Assembly (NCBI RefSeq): GCF_900537085.1
Contig: NZ_UNRE01000001.1
Location: forward strand, 1 to 64,000
Source of the DNA: Agarivorans sp. Alg241-V36
GTDB taxonomy: Bacteria; Pseudomonadota; Gammaproteobacteria; Enterobacterales; Celerinatantimonadaceae
DNA: 64,000 nt
Direction of reading: 5' to 3'
In this document: piece by piece, positions 1 through 9,448 of the stretch
Layout: every line of letters starts with the position of its first letter
Position numbering within the stretch: the first letter of the stretch is position 1
Position numbers and translations under genes: made by a program
The notes under the pieces: generated by a model
Database searches by the model: none
What the model was told of the DNA's origin: nothing
The model's input: only the letters and a program-made list of their open reading frames with translations

Positions 1-143
1 ACGTAAAGGCATATTCCCAAGCATTACTCACCCGTCCGCCGCTCGTCAGCAAAGTAGCAAGCTACTTTCTGTTACCGCTCGACTTGCATGTGTTAAGCCT
101 GCCGCCAGCGTTCAATCTGAGCCATGATCAAACTCTTCAATCA
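1..143 (-). rRNA. rrs: 16S rRNA, 5' end (partial)
   Basis: The reverse complement reads through the universal bacterial 16S 5' region, including AGAGTTTGATCATGGCTCAG (the classic 27F site), followed by the ACGCTGGCGGCAGGC block. The mature 5' end, aligned by eye to E. coli, falls near 143. The gene continues beyond the left edge of the window. An rrn operon beside yrdA is also found in E. coli (rrnD). Confidence 0.97.
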
Positions 144-269
144 AAAGTTTTTTCGCTCAAAGTTAAAAACTGAAATTATTACTGTTGTTACAGTGCAAGA
201 CTCCAGTTCACTTAAGCTTAATTTTTTCGCTTAAGGCCCTGTGAGTGCTCACACAGATTGCTTGATAAA

Positions 270-282
270 TTGTTAAAGAGCG
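270..282 (-). promoter_or_regulatory. rrn leader boxA antitermination site
   Basis: On the minus strand the leader carries GCTCTTTAACAA, which matches the boxA element bound by NusB/S10 in rRNA leaders. It is followed by CAATCTGTGTGAGCACTCAC, almost identical to the E. coli rrn leader that forms the RNase III processing stem. It lies about 130 bases upstream of mature 16S, as expected. Confidence 0.85.
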
Positions 283-308
283 TTGCTTCTTGCCGAAGCG
301 AGGTGCGC

Positions 309-336
309 ATTCTACGCTTTCCTCTGTGGCTGTCAA
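309..336 (-). promoter_or_regulatory. rrn proximal promoter (P2-like)
   Basis: On the minus strand, -35 TTGACA (331-336) and -10 TAGAAT (309-314) are separated by 16 bases. A GC-rich discriminator (GCGCACC) follows, typical of stringently controlled rRNA promoters. The sequence just upstream (about 338-375) is A/T-rich with A and T runs and could act as an UP element. Confidence 0.85.
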
Positions 337-456
337 CCGCTTTTTAAAAGATTTTAAAAAGAAGTTTTTGAGCCGCTAATAAAGCCCTAGGCCTTACCAA
401 CCCTGACTTAGCCTTGCTGCGCTTTAGTGCGCTGCGTGCCGTGTCAGTGGAGGTGC

Positions 457-484
457 ATTATAGGGATCAGAATGTGTAGCGCAA
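457..484 (-). promoter_or_regulatory. rrn distal promoter (P1-like)
   Basis: On the minus strand, TTGCGC (479-484) and a perfect TATAAT (457-462) are 16 bases apart. A GCACC discriminator and an A/T-rich upstream flank (485-520) complete the pattern. With the proximal promoter this gives the tandem P1/P2 arrangement usual for rrn operons. The remaining stretch to 773 carries no convincing gene. Confidence 0.75.
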
Positions 485-773
485 GCTTTTATTACAGAAA
501 AATTAAAATATCTGCCTTTATGGTTATTAATCGCTCCAAACGCTCATTAATCACACTTTACTCCAATAAACTGCGCTATTCTCGGGAAGATAAAGCCTTA
601 AAACGGCCATTTCAATTTCCAACATTTCGAGTCTAGCGCTAACCAAATGGCAAGTAATCTTACAATTAGCTAATTAGTCGTATTGCACTAAGTAAAGCTT
701 AACCAACTATTTGTATTAGTGGTGGGATGTCGTAAGCTGGCTTTATCTATAAGAACCTACAACGGAGTAGACA

Positions 774-1310
774 ATGAGCGTAAAGTCATTTTCTGGTTTT
801 AGCCCTATTTTAGGTAAAGAGGTATGGGTAGACCCAAGCGCAGTATTGTACGGTGAGATCAAACTTGGCGATGACGTGAGCATTTGGCCTTTGGTTGCTG
901 CTCGAGGCGATGTTAACCACATTCAAATTGGTGCGCGCTCAAACGTACAAGATGGCAGTGTGCTACACGTAACCCGCAAAACCGAGAATCCGCCCCATGG
1001 CTACCCTCTAATAATCGGCGAAGACGTTACGGTTGGTCACAAAGCAATGTTGCATGGTTGCACTATTGGCAACAGAGTGTTGGTAGGCATGGGCGCAATA
1101 GTATTAGACGGCGTAGTGGTTGAAGATGATGTGATGATTGGAGCGGGCAGTTTAGTGCCTCCACATAAACGCTTGGAGTCTGGCTATTTGTATTTGGGGA
1201 GCCCAGTCAAACAAGCGCGCCCTTTAAACGACAAAGAAAAAGCATTCTTGAGTGAGTCGGCAGATAACTATGTGCGCTTAAAACAAAAGTACTTGGACGA
1301 GAACGTTTAA
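774..1310 (+). CDS. yrdA: gamma-carbonic anhydrase family protein YrdA
   Basis: A 178-residue left-handed beta-helix protein built from hexapeptide repeats. Three histidines sit where gamma-class carbonic anhydrases hold their metal: His65 in VLHV, His89 in VGHKA and His94 in MLHGC. Bacterial YrdA/PaaY proteins are cytoplasmic trimers, and whether each hydrates CO2 in vivo varies. The start follows a good Shine-Dalgarno (AACGGAGTAGACA). It lies divergent from the rrn promoter, as in E. coli, and its last 4 bases overlap convergent yrdB. Confidence 0.93.
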   Translation: MSVKSFSGFSPILGKEVWVDPSAVLYGEIKLGDDVSIWPLVAARGDVNHIQIGARSNVQDGSVLHVTRKTENPPHGYPLIIGEDVTVGHKAMLHGCTIGNRVLVGMGAIVLDGVVVEDDVMIGAGSLVPPHKRLESGYLYLGSPVKQARPLNDKEKAFLSESADNYVRLKQKYLDENV

Positions 1311-1567
1311 ACGATTATCTCGCCGTTAGTGTCAAAGTCCTCTTGTTGTAGCTTCTGCTCAAGCAGCTCTTCAATGTCGAACTGCACACTGTGGTAAGCC
1401 TCGAGCATTTTGTCATCGTTAGTTAAAGGTAAACCGACGAGATGTTCGAGAGTAGACTTACGCACAGCGCACTGCACTCGCGCTCCCATGACCTGGGCAC
1501 TAAACGCAACACACTGATTGACCGCTTGCCACTGCTGATCATCGCTAATAATAATGGCTTGATTCAT
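1307..1567 (-). CDS. yrdB: DUF1488 family protein YrdB
   Basis: An 86-residue soluble protein matching the small DUF1488/YrdB family in length and in the N-terminal pattern (an aliphatic strand followed by a Trp at position 13). Its molecular function is not known. It overlaps the end of convergent yrdA by 4 bases. In E. coli yrdB sits between aroE and yrdA; here an acetyltransferase gene separates it from aroE. Family assignment is from general resemblance and synteny. Confidence 0.8.
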   Translation of the reverse strand: MNQAIIISDDQQWQAVNQCVAFSAQVMGARVQCAVRKSTLEHLVGLPLTNDDKMLEAYHSVQFDIEELLEQKLQQEDFDTNGEIIV

Positions 1568-1660
1568 GATTTACTGACTCCAGCTACGGACTAGTTGTTT
1601 TTTCTGCACGCTGTTCTTAAAGTGTTGCCATGGAACCGACAAACTGCAAGTGAAAATTAG

Positions 1661-2107
1661 ATGATAACTTGGCAATGCTTACCCTTTAGTCAACTCAATA
1701 CCCTTCAGCTCTACCAAATAATGGCATTACGCGAAGCGGTATTTGTGGTCGAGCAAGACTGCCCCTATCAAGATGCCGATGGGCAAGATCTTAATGCCGA
1801 ACATCTATTTGCCTACCAAAACAATGAGTTGGTTGCTTACGCTCGCTTGTATACTAGCAAACCACTTAGCGCTCACATTGGTAGAGTAGTGACTAAAGCC
1901 AGCGTCCGAGGGCATGGCCTAGGCCAAGCTCTAATGCAACAGGCCATTGAACACTGCCAACAACAGTGGCCAAACGCCACTATCCATATTTCTGCACAGC
2001 GTTACTTAGAGCGTTTCTACCAATCGCTAGGCTTTAGCATTTGCAGTGAGCCTTACTTAGAAGACAACATTCCACATATTGCCATGCAGATTAAGGCTAA
2101 CGACTAA
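1661..2107 (+). CDS. ElaA-type GNAT N-acetyltransferase
   Basis: A 148-residue single-domain GNAT protein. The N-terminal LREAVFVVEQDCPYQDADGQD block is typical of ElaA. The acetyl-CoA pyrophosphate loop is visible as VRGHGLGQALM around residues 82-92, and the C-terminal ERFYQSLGF (about 114-122) matches the GNAT motif B region. The substrate is unknown. Its 3' end overlaps the end of convergent aroE by 11 bases. It interrupts the otherwise conserved yrdB-aroE adjacency, so it may be a later insertion. Confidence 0.88.
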   Translation: MITWQCLPFSQLNTLQLYQIMALREAVFVVEQDCPYQDADGQDLNAEHLFAYQNNELVAYARLYTSKPLSAHIGRVVTKASVRGHGLGQALMQQAIEHCQQQWPNATIHISAQRYLERFYQSLGFSICSEPYLEDNIPHIAMQIKAND

Positions 2108-2915
2108 GATTACGGCGAAGCTCTCGTAATACTTGGCGAGAGCCTGGGCGAATACCGCGCCATACCGCAAAACTTTCTGCGGCTTGGCCCACCAACATGC
2201 CTAAACCATCAACAACCTTGGCAGCGCCTTGCTCACTCGCCCAAGCATTAAAAGCAGTGACATCAGCTGAATAGGTCATATCGTAGCAGCAGGTATTGGC
2301 TTGAATCAGCTCTGCTTTTAATGGCGGAAGCTGCCCTTTTAGCCCAGCAGAGGTTGAGTTAATGACAATATCAAACAGACCAGACAAGTCTTCAAAACTA
2401 CTACTGGATATCTTACCAAACTCACTAAAACGCTCGGCAAGCGCTTCGGCTTTAGCAACGGTGCGATTAACAATTACCAGCTCACTCACTTGCTCATCAA
2501 GCAAGGGGCGAATTACTCCGCGCGCTGCACCGCCAGCACCTAACAACAATACGCGCAAGTCTTTTAGCTCGCCAAAGTTAGCAATTAAATCTGCCACCAA
2601 ACCTGCGCCATCGGTATTGTCGCCAAGAATCAGCCCGTCATCGGTAAGCTTTAAAGTATTCACTGCGCCAGCTAATAAGGCACGTTCGGTATGTTGCTGA
2701 GCGGCTTTAAATGCTTGTTCTTTAAAAGGCGCGGTAACATTGCAGCCTTTACCACCTTGTTGCCAAAAATTTGCCAGCGCTTCCACAAAACCATCATCTG
2801 CCGGCTCTTTGGCCGTATAGCTGAGCTCTTGCTGGGTTTGCCGAGCAAACAAAGTGTGAATGAAAGGAGACTTTGATTGACTAATTGGGTTGCCAAAAAC
2901 TGCGTATAAATCCAT
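2097..2915 (-). CDS. aroE: shikimate dehydrogenase
   Basis: A 272-residue AroE that reduces 3-dehydroshikimate to shikimate with NADPH in the aromatic amino acid pathway. Visible signatures are the substrate-binding ISQSKSP (residues 11-17), NVTAPFK with catalytic Lys65, Asn86, Asp102 in GDNTDG, and the nucleotide-binding GAGGAARG at 126-133. Length is typical. It is the last gene of the minus-strand run tsaC-hemF-maoP-aroE; the 101-base gap to maoP leaves open whether it has its own promoter. Confidence 0.96.
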   Translation of the reverse strand: MDLYAVFGNPISQSKSPFIHTLFARQTQQELSYTAKEPADDGFVEALANFWQQGGKGCNVTAPFKEQAFKAAQQHTERALLAGAVNTLKLTDDGLILGDNTDGAGLVADLIANFGELKDLRVLLLGAGGAARGVIRPLLDEQVSELVIVNRTVAKAEALAERFSEFGKISSSSFEDLSGLFDIVINSTSAGLKGQLPPLKAELIQANTCCYDMTYSADVTAFNAWASEQGAAKVVDGLGMLVGQAAESFAVWRGIRPGSRQVLRELRRNLSR

Positions 2916-3016
2916 TAGGTGCGCTACCGAAATAAATAATAACGCACCTTAACAAGGCTTTAGTGAAAAGCCAAAGTGCTAGAGGCAAAAATTAACCAAT
3001 AGATGTTCCCGCTAGC

Positions 3017-3397
3017 TTAATCTTCGTCGTCTAGCTCTGGACTGTCGACATCATCCACATCGTCGTCATCACTATTAGCGGCGGTTTCGTTAGCGCTAGA
3101 CTTAGGCGGATTACTCACCAAACCATGAAAAGCTCTGCGACCGGTGAGCTTTTTGTACTTAAGCCAGACCTTTTGCTCAGCCGTCTCCGGCTCGGCATCA
3201 CCACGGCATACCGATACAAAGAGCGACTCGATGTCATCCACTGGCTCGCGGCTTGATTCGTCGAGTTCTTTAAACGCGCTACCGCAACGCTCAAGCAACT
3301 CGGCTTCTTTAATGGTAAAGGCGCCGCTGCGAGAAAAGCCTCGGCGAAAGTGTTTATCATCTGCAAATCGGCGTTTGGCCGAAAACGATCCATTCAT
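3017..3397 (-). CDS. maoP: MaoP (DUF413), Ori macrodomain organisation protein
   Basis: A 126-residue DUF413 protein. Residues 1-93 match E. coli MaoP (formerly YifE) closely, with KHFRRGFSRSGAFTIKEAELLE and then ELDESSREPV and FVSVCRG. The C-terminal 25 residues are a run of Asp/Glu/Ser. In E. coli MaoP acts with a short DNA site, maoS, to organise the Ori macrodomain. Here it lies between hemF and aroE, which are usually close together without it. Confidence 0.9.
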   Translation of the reverse strand: MNGSFSAKRRFADDKHFRRGFSRSGAFTIKEAELLERCGSAFKELDESSREPVDDIESLFVSVCRGDAEPETAEQKVWLKYKKLTGRRAFHGLVSNPPKSSANETAANSDDDDVDDVDSPELDDED

Positions 3398-3478
3398 AGC
3401 TCGGACTCAACTAAAAAGAAATCATCAAATGTAGGGGTGAAAAACCCAACAGTTAAAATAATTAATCCATAGTCGACA

Positions 3479-3490
3479 TTCTTGCAAGAA
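3479..3490. promoter_or_regulatory. 12-bp palindrome upstream of maoP
   Basis: TTCTTGCAAGAA is a perfect palindrome in the 117-base gap between hemF and maoP, on the 5' side of maoP. It has no T tract suitable for a terminator in the minus direction. It could be an operator or a protein-binding site; the function is not known. Confidence 0.35.
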
Positions 3491-3514
3491 AATAAGTCGC
3501 TTTTTTTACAGTGG

Positions 3515-4471
<957 letters not shown>

Positions 4472-5047
4472 CTAGGCGCGAATCACTTCGCCGGTGAAAA
4501 TGTCTTTAATCTGGCTGGTTTGCTTAGCGGCCCCTAAGGGGCCATCTAATACCCAATCAACGCCTTGCAATTGCATGGTTTGTTCGGCAGTTTCAGCTGG
4601 CGTTTCACCACTGTAATTGGCAGAAGTGGAGACTATCGGTTTTCCCCACTCGGCACATAGCTTGGTCACTAAAGGGTGCTGGGTTAAACGCACCGCCACT
4701 GAATCAAACTTGCCACTGATCCAGCTTGGCGTTGCAGCGGATACCGGCACCAGCCAAGTAGTTGGGCGCTCTGGAATACTAACCAATAGCTGCTGTTGCT
4801 CTACAGATAAGGCAGCGTAATCAATATAAGGCAATAGTTGCTCGAGCGTAGCAGCCAGCAAGATAAGTCCTTTCTCAACCGGACGGCGTTTAATCCTTAA
4901 GATTTGTTCTACCGCGGCTTGTTGGTCGGGATCACAGCCTAAGCCAAATACCGCTTCGGTTGGATAGGCCAATACTAAGCCTTGCTTGAGCGCAGCAGCG
5001 GCTTGATGAATAGATTGAGTAAGCGAAGCGTTTGAAGAGGTCGTCAT
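4472..5047 (-). CDS. tsaC: threonylcarbamoyl-AMP synthase TsaC
   Basis: A 191-residue YrdC-fold enzyme. It makes threonylcarbamoyl-AMP from threonine, bicarbonate and ATP for the t6A37 modification of ANN-decoding tRNAs. Seen are AYPTEAVFGLGCDP near residue 30, the RIKRRPVEKGLILL nucleotide-binding region, and STSANYSGETPAET near 140. The short TsaC form without the Sua5 domain is normal for gammaproteobacteria. Its start codon abuts the end of znuB, so it may be partly cotranscribed from the zinc operon. Confidence 0.95.
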   Translation of the reverse strand: MTTSSNASLTQSIHQAAAALKQGLVLAYPTEAVFGLGCDPDQQAAVEQILRIKRRPVEKGLILLAATLEQLLPYIDYAALSVEQQQLLVSIPERPTTWLVPVSAATPSWISGKFDSVAVRLTQHPLVTKLCAEWGKPIVSTSANYSGETPAETAEQTMQLQGVDWVLDGPLGAAKQTSQIKDIFTGEVIRA

Positions 5048-5835
5048 TATTTCTGCACTTTAACTAAACTATGGATTAACACAAACTGCAGCGCGGCACA
5101 CACCACCACCGATGGTCCTGCAGGGGTATCTTTATACCAAGATAAACACAAACCTAATACTACCGCTATTGCACCCAATAAAATGGCAAAGATAGCCATT
5201 TGTTCTGGTGAGCGGCTCAAGCGCCGAGCCGTAGCAGCTGGAATGAGTAACAAGGAGCTAATAATTAAGGCGCCAACTATCTTCATCGCAATAGCAATCA
5301 CCACAGCTAGCAGCAGCAACAGTAATGCCCGCATCATGCCAACGTTGACACCTTCCACCTCGGCGATTTGTTCGTTAACGGTGGCCGACAATAACTTATT
5401 CCACTGGCTGAATAGCAGCGCAAGTACTACTGCGCCGCCGCCCCATATCCACAGCAAGTCTTGCTGAGTAACGGCCAGTAAGTCGCCAAACAAATAAGCC
5501 ATTAGATCAATTCGTACATTGTCCATTAGTGCCACCACCACTAAGCCTAAAGACAAGGCTGAGTGGGCCATAATACCCAGCAAAGTATCGCTGGCGAGTT
5601 GTTTATAGCGCTCCAGTGACAATAAAATAATGGCTAACATTACGCCGCTAAATACCACGGCAATTACCGGATTTATTTGCAGCCATAGGCCTAAGGCCAC
5701 ACCTAACAAAGAGGCGTGCGCTAAGGTGTCGCCAAAATAGGCTAAACGACGCCACACCATAAACGAGCCCAAGGGCCCAGCCAATACCGCAATGCCTAAA
5801 CCTGCCAATAAGGCATTTACTAAAAAGTCATCCAT
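5047..5835 (-). CDS. znuB: zinc ABC transporter permease ZnuB
   Basis: A 262-residue very hydrophobic protein of the ABC-3 metal permease family with about 7-8 membrane spans. It includes the [26 protein letters not shown] segment near the N-terminus that is typical of ZnuB. It starts 3 bases after znuC and ends at the tsaC start. It forms the inner-membrane channel for Zn(II) delivered by periplasmic ZnuA. Confidence 0.95.
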   Translation of the reverse strand: MDDFLVNALLAGLGIAVLAGPLGSFMVWRRLAYFGDTLAHASLLGVALGLWLQINPVIAVVFSGVMLAIILLSLERYKQLASDTLLGIMAHSALSLGLVVVALMDNVRIDLMAYLFGDLLAVTQQDLLWIWGGGAVVLALLFSQWNKLLSATVNEQIAEVEGVNVGMMRALLLLLLAVVIAIAMKIVGALIISSLLLIPAATARRLSRSPEQMAIFAILLGAIAVVLGLCLSWYKDTPAGPSVVVCAALQFVLIHSLVKVQK

Positions 5836-5838
5836 GCT

Positions 5839-6588
5839 TTAGTGTTTCTCTTCTAGGCTTGGCGGGTGGTTGTGGTCATGCTCATCGCAAACATGATGGT
5901 GGGTATAAACGGCTAACTGCTGGCGTTCGTTTTGCGCAAACAGGCGGGCAAACTCTGGGTGCTGCGCCACGCTCTCGGGTTCTCCGTGACAACAAACATG
6001 GTGATTTAAGCAAATTACGTGGTCTGTCCCGGCCATCACTAAATGCAAATCATGAGAAACCAGCAGCACACCACAGCCAATTTGCTGGGCGATATCGGCG
6101 ATGAGCTGGTAAAGCTCAATTTGCCCAGAGATGTCAACTCCTTGCACCGGCTCATCAAGTACTAACAATTGTGGCTCACCTAATAATGCCCTGGCTAATA
6201 ATACGCGCTGCATTTCACCGCCCGATAAGCGCACTATTTGTCGCGACAATAAGCTATCGATACTAAGCTGACGAATCACTTCTTTTAAACCCCGCTTAGT
6301 AGAATGGCGAGCCAACTTAAGAAAGCGCTCTACGGTAAGTGGAAGAGATTCATCTAAACTGATTTTTTGAGGCACATAACCAATGCGCAACTTAGAGGCG
6401 CGGGTAATGTCGCCAGAGTCGGCAGAAACTAAGCCTAAAATCACTTTAATCAGGGTGCTTTTACCAGCACCATTAGGGCCAATTAATGTAGTAATTTGAC
6501 CACGATTAAGCTCCAACGAGACATGGTCAAGAACCAAACGCTGGTCGAAGCTAACACAAATATTGTTAAGCGAAAGTAAAGTGCTCAA
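5839..6588 (-). CDS. znuC: zinc ABC transporter ATPase ZnuC
   Basis: A 249-residue ABC ATPase. It has Walker A GPNGAGKST at residues 37-45, signature LSGGEMQR, Walker B LLVLDEP, and a switch His in LLVSHDLH. The C-terminal tail is rich in His, Asp and Glu (THHHVCDEHDHNHPP), common in ZnuC and possibly metal-sensing. It is the first gene of znuCB, divergent from znuA, with 117 bases between them. Confidence 0.96.
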   Translation of the reverse strand: MSTLLSLNNICVSFDQRLVLDHVSLELNRGQITTLIGPNGAGKSTLIKVILGLVSADSGDITRASKLRIGYVPQKISLDESLPLTVERFLKLARHSTKRGLKEVIRQLSIDSLLSRQIVRLSGGEMQRVLLARALLGEPQLLVLDEPVQGVDISGQIELYQLIADIAQQIGCGVLLVSHDLHLVMAGTDHVICLNHHVCCHGEPESVAQHPEFARLFAQNERQQLAVYTHHHVCDEHDHNHPPSLEEKH

Positions 6589-6655
6589 TCTTGTATCCTA
6601 TCGATTTATAGCTGATTTACCCAAGCGAGCTTAGCTGGGGCGCGCTATTCTACAC

Positions 6656-6679
6656 TAGATGTTACACTATCGTATTATT
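6656..6679. promoter_or_regulatory. possible Zur box between znuC and znuA
   Basis: ATGTTACACTATCGTATTAT (6659-6678) matches the E. coli znuA/znuC Zur site at about 13 of 20 positions when aligned by eye and has partial dyad symmetry. Its place between the divergent zinc-uptake genes is where Zur binds in relatives. The match is imperfect and not tested. Confidence 0.45.
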
Positions 6680-6705
6680 TTACCAAATCACTCATAAAAT
6701 CTTGT

Positions 6706-7581
6706 ATGCGTAACCTGCTTTTTGTTCTAACTTTGATAGCTATGCCAAGCTGGGCCACTAGCTCAAACATTCAAGTAAGTATTAAACCTTTGCAGCTGAT
6801 TATTAGCAGCCTTAGCGAGGGTGAGATCGAAGTTGATTACTTAGTAAGCCCCAATGTATCGCCGCACGACTATGCTTTGCGTCCCTCTGACGTGCGAGCG
6901 CTGCGCAGTGCTGAGCTGGTATTTTGGGTAGGCGATGAATTAGAGCCTTTCCTTAACAAACCACTTAGCCAAACCACTGCGACGCAATTAGCCTTATTAG
7001 ACATACCGGGGCTTGATTTGATCGATGGTGACAAAGGCCACGACCATGATCATGACCATCATCACGACGTTGACCCGCACGTTTGGTTAGGTCCCAATGA
7101 AGCCAAGTTAATTGCTAACGCGATGACTGAGCAGTTAATCAAACTGATGCCAGAAAACAAAGCCAAGTTAGAACAACAGTTGGTAGCGTTTAAACAGCGC
7201 CTAGAGCAAACAGTAAGTGAGATTAGTCAGCAGCTTAAGCCTGTGCAAACTAAGGGCTACTTTGTATTTCATGATGGCTATAGCTATTTTGAACGTGAGT
7301 TTGGCTTAAACCGTTTAGGTGAATTTACTATTAACCCACAACGCCGCCCGGGCGCAAAGAGCTTGCTTCATATTCGCCAACAACTAGAGCAAGGAAAAGC
7401 CAAGTGTATCTTCGCCGAGCCGCAGTTTGATGGCGCCTTGTTAGACAGTATTAGCCAGCATAGCGGTGCTAAAATTAGCATGCTAGACCCTCTTGGCATC
7501 AATATTAGCAACGACAAAAATGGCTACTTCGAGCTCTTACATGAACTGGCAGATTCATACTACGAGTGTTTAAGTCACTAA
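6706..7581 (+). CDS. znuA: zinc-binding periplasmic protein ZnuA
   Basis: A 291-residue cluster A-I metal-binding protein. A signal peptide covers about residues 1-17 (ending SWA). Zinc ligands expected for ZnuA are visible: SPHDY near 50, the His/Asp loop HDHDHDHHHDVDPHVWLGP near 113-130, and FHDGYSYFE near 188. The His-rich loop is short compared with E. coli. No strong Shine-Dalgarno precedes the ATG. It is divergent from znuCB and ends at a bidirectional terminator shared with hemN. Confidence 0.95.
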   Translation: MRNLLFVLTLIAMPSWATSSNIQVSIKPLQLIISSLSEGEIEVDYLVSPNVSPHDYALRPSDVRALRSAELVFWVGDELEPFLNKPLSQTTATQLALLDIPGLDLIDGDKGHDHDHDHHHDVDPHVWLGPNEAKLIANAMTEQLIKLMPENKAKLEQQLVAFKQRLEQTVSEISQQLKPVQTKGYFVFHDGYSYFEREFGLNRLGEFTINPQRRPGAKSLLHIRQQLEQGKAKCIFAEPQFDGALLDSISQHSGAKISMLDPLGINISNDKNGYFELLHELADSYYECLSH

Positions 7582-7582
7582 C

Positions 7583-7612
7583 AAAAAAGCGGAGCCTAAG
7601 CTCCGCTTTTTT
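7583..7612. terminator. bidirectional intrinsic terminator (znuA / hemN)
   Basis: A 7-bp GC stem (GCGGAGC ... GCTCCGC, 7589-7606, loop CTAA) is flanked by six A on one side and six T on the other. It can therefore end both znuA and convergent hemN, and it overlaps the hemN stop codon. Confidence 0.92.
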
Positions 7613-8984
7613 ATATCACTCGTGAAAACTGCTGACGCCGCGCTTGGTTTCTAAAGTACACGTCAAAACACATGCAAATGTTGCGAATCAGCAAGCGCCC
7701 TTTATTGGTTACTTGCAAGTCACTGTCACTCAAGCTCACTAGACGATCTTCCACAAAAGGCTTAAGCAATTGCAGATCTTCGGCAAAGTAGTCTTGAAAA
7801 TCTAGTTCAAACTGCTGCTCGATGTCTTTAAAGCTTAATTGGAAATTACAGATCAGGGTTTTAATCAACTCTCGGCGAATCAAATCATCTTGATTAAGTG
7901 CAATGCCCTTCCATTGAGCGTGACCCAACTGGTCTATTTGCCCATAGTAGGTTTTCAAATCTTTCTGATTTTGGCTGTAAGCATCACCTAGCATAGAAAT
8001 AGAAGAAACCCCCAAACCTAACAAATCGGCTTCGCCTTGGGTGGTATAACCCTGGAAGTTACGGTGCAACTCGCCTTTGCTTTGCGCAATCGCCAGTTCA
8101 TCATCAGGCTTGGCAAAATGGTCCATGCCAATAAACTGATAACCATGGGTGGTTAGAAACTCGATACTGTCACGCAAAATACCTAAGCGCTCATCGCTAG
8201 TCGGCATGGCTGATTCGTCAATTTTACGCTGAGCAGCAAAACGACTCGGTAGGTGAGCATAATTAAATACCGATAAACGATCAGGGTCTAAGTCAAGCAC
8301 CCGACTTAAGGTTTGCTTAAAGCTGGCACGGCTTTGATGAGGTAAACCATAAATCAAATCGATGTTTACCGAGTTAAAGCCAACCTGTTTAGCGCGTTCT
8401 ACCAAGGCAAAGATAAAGTCTTCGTCTTGCTCGCGATTCACCGCTTGTTGTACTTGTTTGTTAAAGTCTTGCACCCCAAGGCTTAAACGATTAAAGCCCA
8501 ACTCGGCTAATAAGTTAATCGTAGAAAGCTCGATTTCTCGCGGGTCCACCTCAATGCTTACTTCGGCATTGTCGGCAAACTCAAATTGGCTAAACAGCTT
8601 ACTGGTTAAGCGCTTAAGCTGCTCTGGCTCTAGGTAAGTAGGCGTTCCGCCACCCCAATGCATTTGGCTTACTTTGCGCTGTTTAAAGCGCGGCGCTTGC
8701 AGCTGAATTTCTTGCTCTAAGTAATCGAGGTAAATATCGGCTTTATGCTGATGGCGGGTAATCACCTTATTACAGCCGCAGTAATAACAAAGTTTATGGC
8801 AAAACGGGATGTGTACATACAGCGATAAATCTCGCTCAGGAAATTTAGTGCTGGCCTCAGTAAACTGAGGCTCGCCGAAGTCTTCATTGAACTCTAGTGC
8901 CGTAGGATAGGAGGTGTAGCGAGGGCCCGAGTAGCTATACTTCTCGATAAGTTGCTGATCCCAATCCACCATTGATACTGACAT
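7611..8984 (-). CDS. hemN: oxygen-independent coproporphyrinogen III oxidase
   Basis: A 457-residue radical-SAM enzyme of the HemN family. The cluster motif is CHKLCYYCGC (Cys62, Cys66, Cys69, plus the HemN-typical Cys71). It is followed by the GGGTPTYL SAM-binding segment and ends with the HemN C-terminal domain. It decarboxylates coproporphyrinogen III without O2. The full-length form and the extra Cys favour true HemN over HemW. It is first to appear after znuA and is convergent with it. Confidence 0.95.
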   Translation of the reverse strand: MSVSMVDWDQQLIEKYSYSGPRYTSYPTALEFNEDFGEPQFTEASTKFPERDLSLYVHIPFCHKLCYYCGCNKVITRHQHKADIYLDYLEQEIQLQAPRFKQRKVSQMHWGGGTPTYLEPEQLKRLTSKLFSQFEFADNAEVSIEVDPREIELSTINLLAELGFNRLSLGVQDFNKQVQQAVNREQDEDFIFALVERAKQVGFNSVNIDLIYGLPHQSRASFKQTLSRVLDLDPDRLSVFNYAHLPSRFAAQRKIDESAMPTSDERLGILRDSIEFLTTHGYQFIGMDHFAKPDDELAIAQSKGELHRNFQGYTTQGEADLLGLGVSSISMLGDAYSQNQKDLKTYYGQIDQLGHAQWKGIALNQDDLIRRELIKTLICNFQLSFKDIEQQFELDFQDYFAEDLQLLKPFVEDRLVSLSDSDLQVTNKGRLLIRNICMCFDVYFRNQARRQQFSRVI

Positions 8985-8996
8985 TTGAGTTTTCTC

Positions 8997-9443
8997 CTAG
9001 AGCACGCTAGCACTGAGCTGTGCCAGTGCTTCGGCTTCTTCTAATATTTGTTTCTCTAAGGCTTTTTCTTCTGTTTCACGCTGCAGATCTTGGCGCATCC
9101 GCTGCTGCAAAGGCAGTTTGTTGCGCGCCTCATGAGTGGGTAGTTCTTTTACCGCATTATATAACTGAAAAATCGACGGATAGCGCTGTGCCCAATCAAT
9201 TAGCTGTGGAGTTTGTAAAGCAATCAGCAAATTGCTGATACGGATCACACCTTCCGACAAGCCACAACGATCTTCCTGCATGGCTTTGGCTATATAACGA
9301 ATGTCGGTCACCAAGTTTTCATTTCGCTTGGCCACCGCATTTTTAATCACTTTACGTTGTCCCATTAAGCGACCAACTAATAAGGCCGCATAAATGGCTA
9401 AGGCGGAAACAATAACAACGGCGGCAAGGGCTAACCAAAACAT
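8997..9443 (-). CDS. DUF2489 membrane-anchored protein
   Basis: A 148-residue protein with one N-terminal membrane span (about residues 3-26) and a charged, helical cytoplasmic part that becomes Glu/Gln-rich at the C-terminus. It resembles the DUF2489 family, for which no function is established. It lies 5 bases after yihI and 12 bases before hemN on the same strand, so the three are likely cotranscribed; this order is also seen in related gammaproteobacteria. Confidence 0.8.
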   Translation of the reverse strand: MFWLALAAVVIVSALAIYAALLVGRLMGQRKVIKNAVAKRNENLVTDIRYIAKAMQEDRCGLSEGVIRISNLLIALQTPQLIDWAQRYPSIFQLYNAVKELPTHEARNKLPLQQRMRQDLQRETEEKALEKQILEEAEALAQLSASVL

Positions 9444-9448
9444 CTCGA

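Noticed and set aside
575-600. Possible third rrn promoter (AGAATA with a GC-rich discriminator, minus strand)
   Set aside because: No acceptable -35 element at the right spacing.
427-636. Open frame of 69 codons on the plus strand near the rrn promoters
   Set aside because: It overlaps the rrn promoter and UP element, has no ribosome site and gives a composition unlike a real protein.
2362-2700. Long antisense frame inside aroE
   Set aside because: It lies wholly within a well-supported gene; its length reflects codon bias of aroE.
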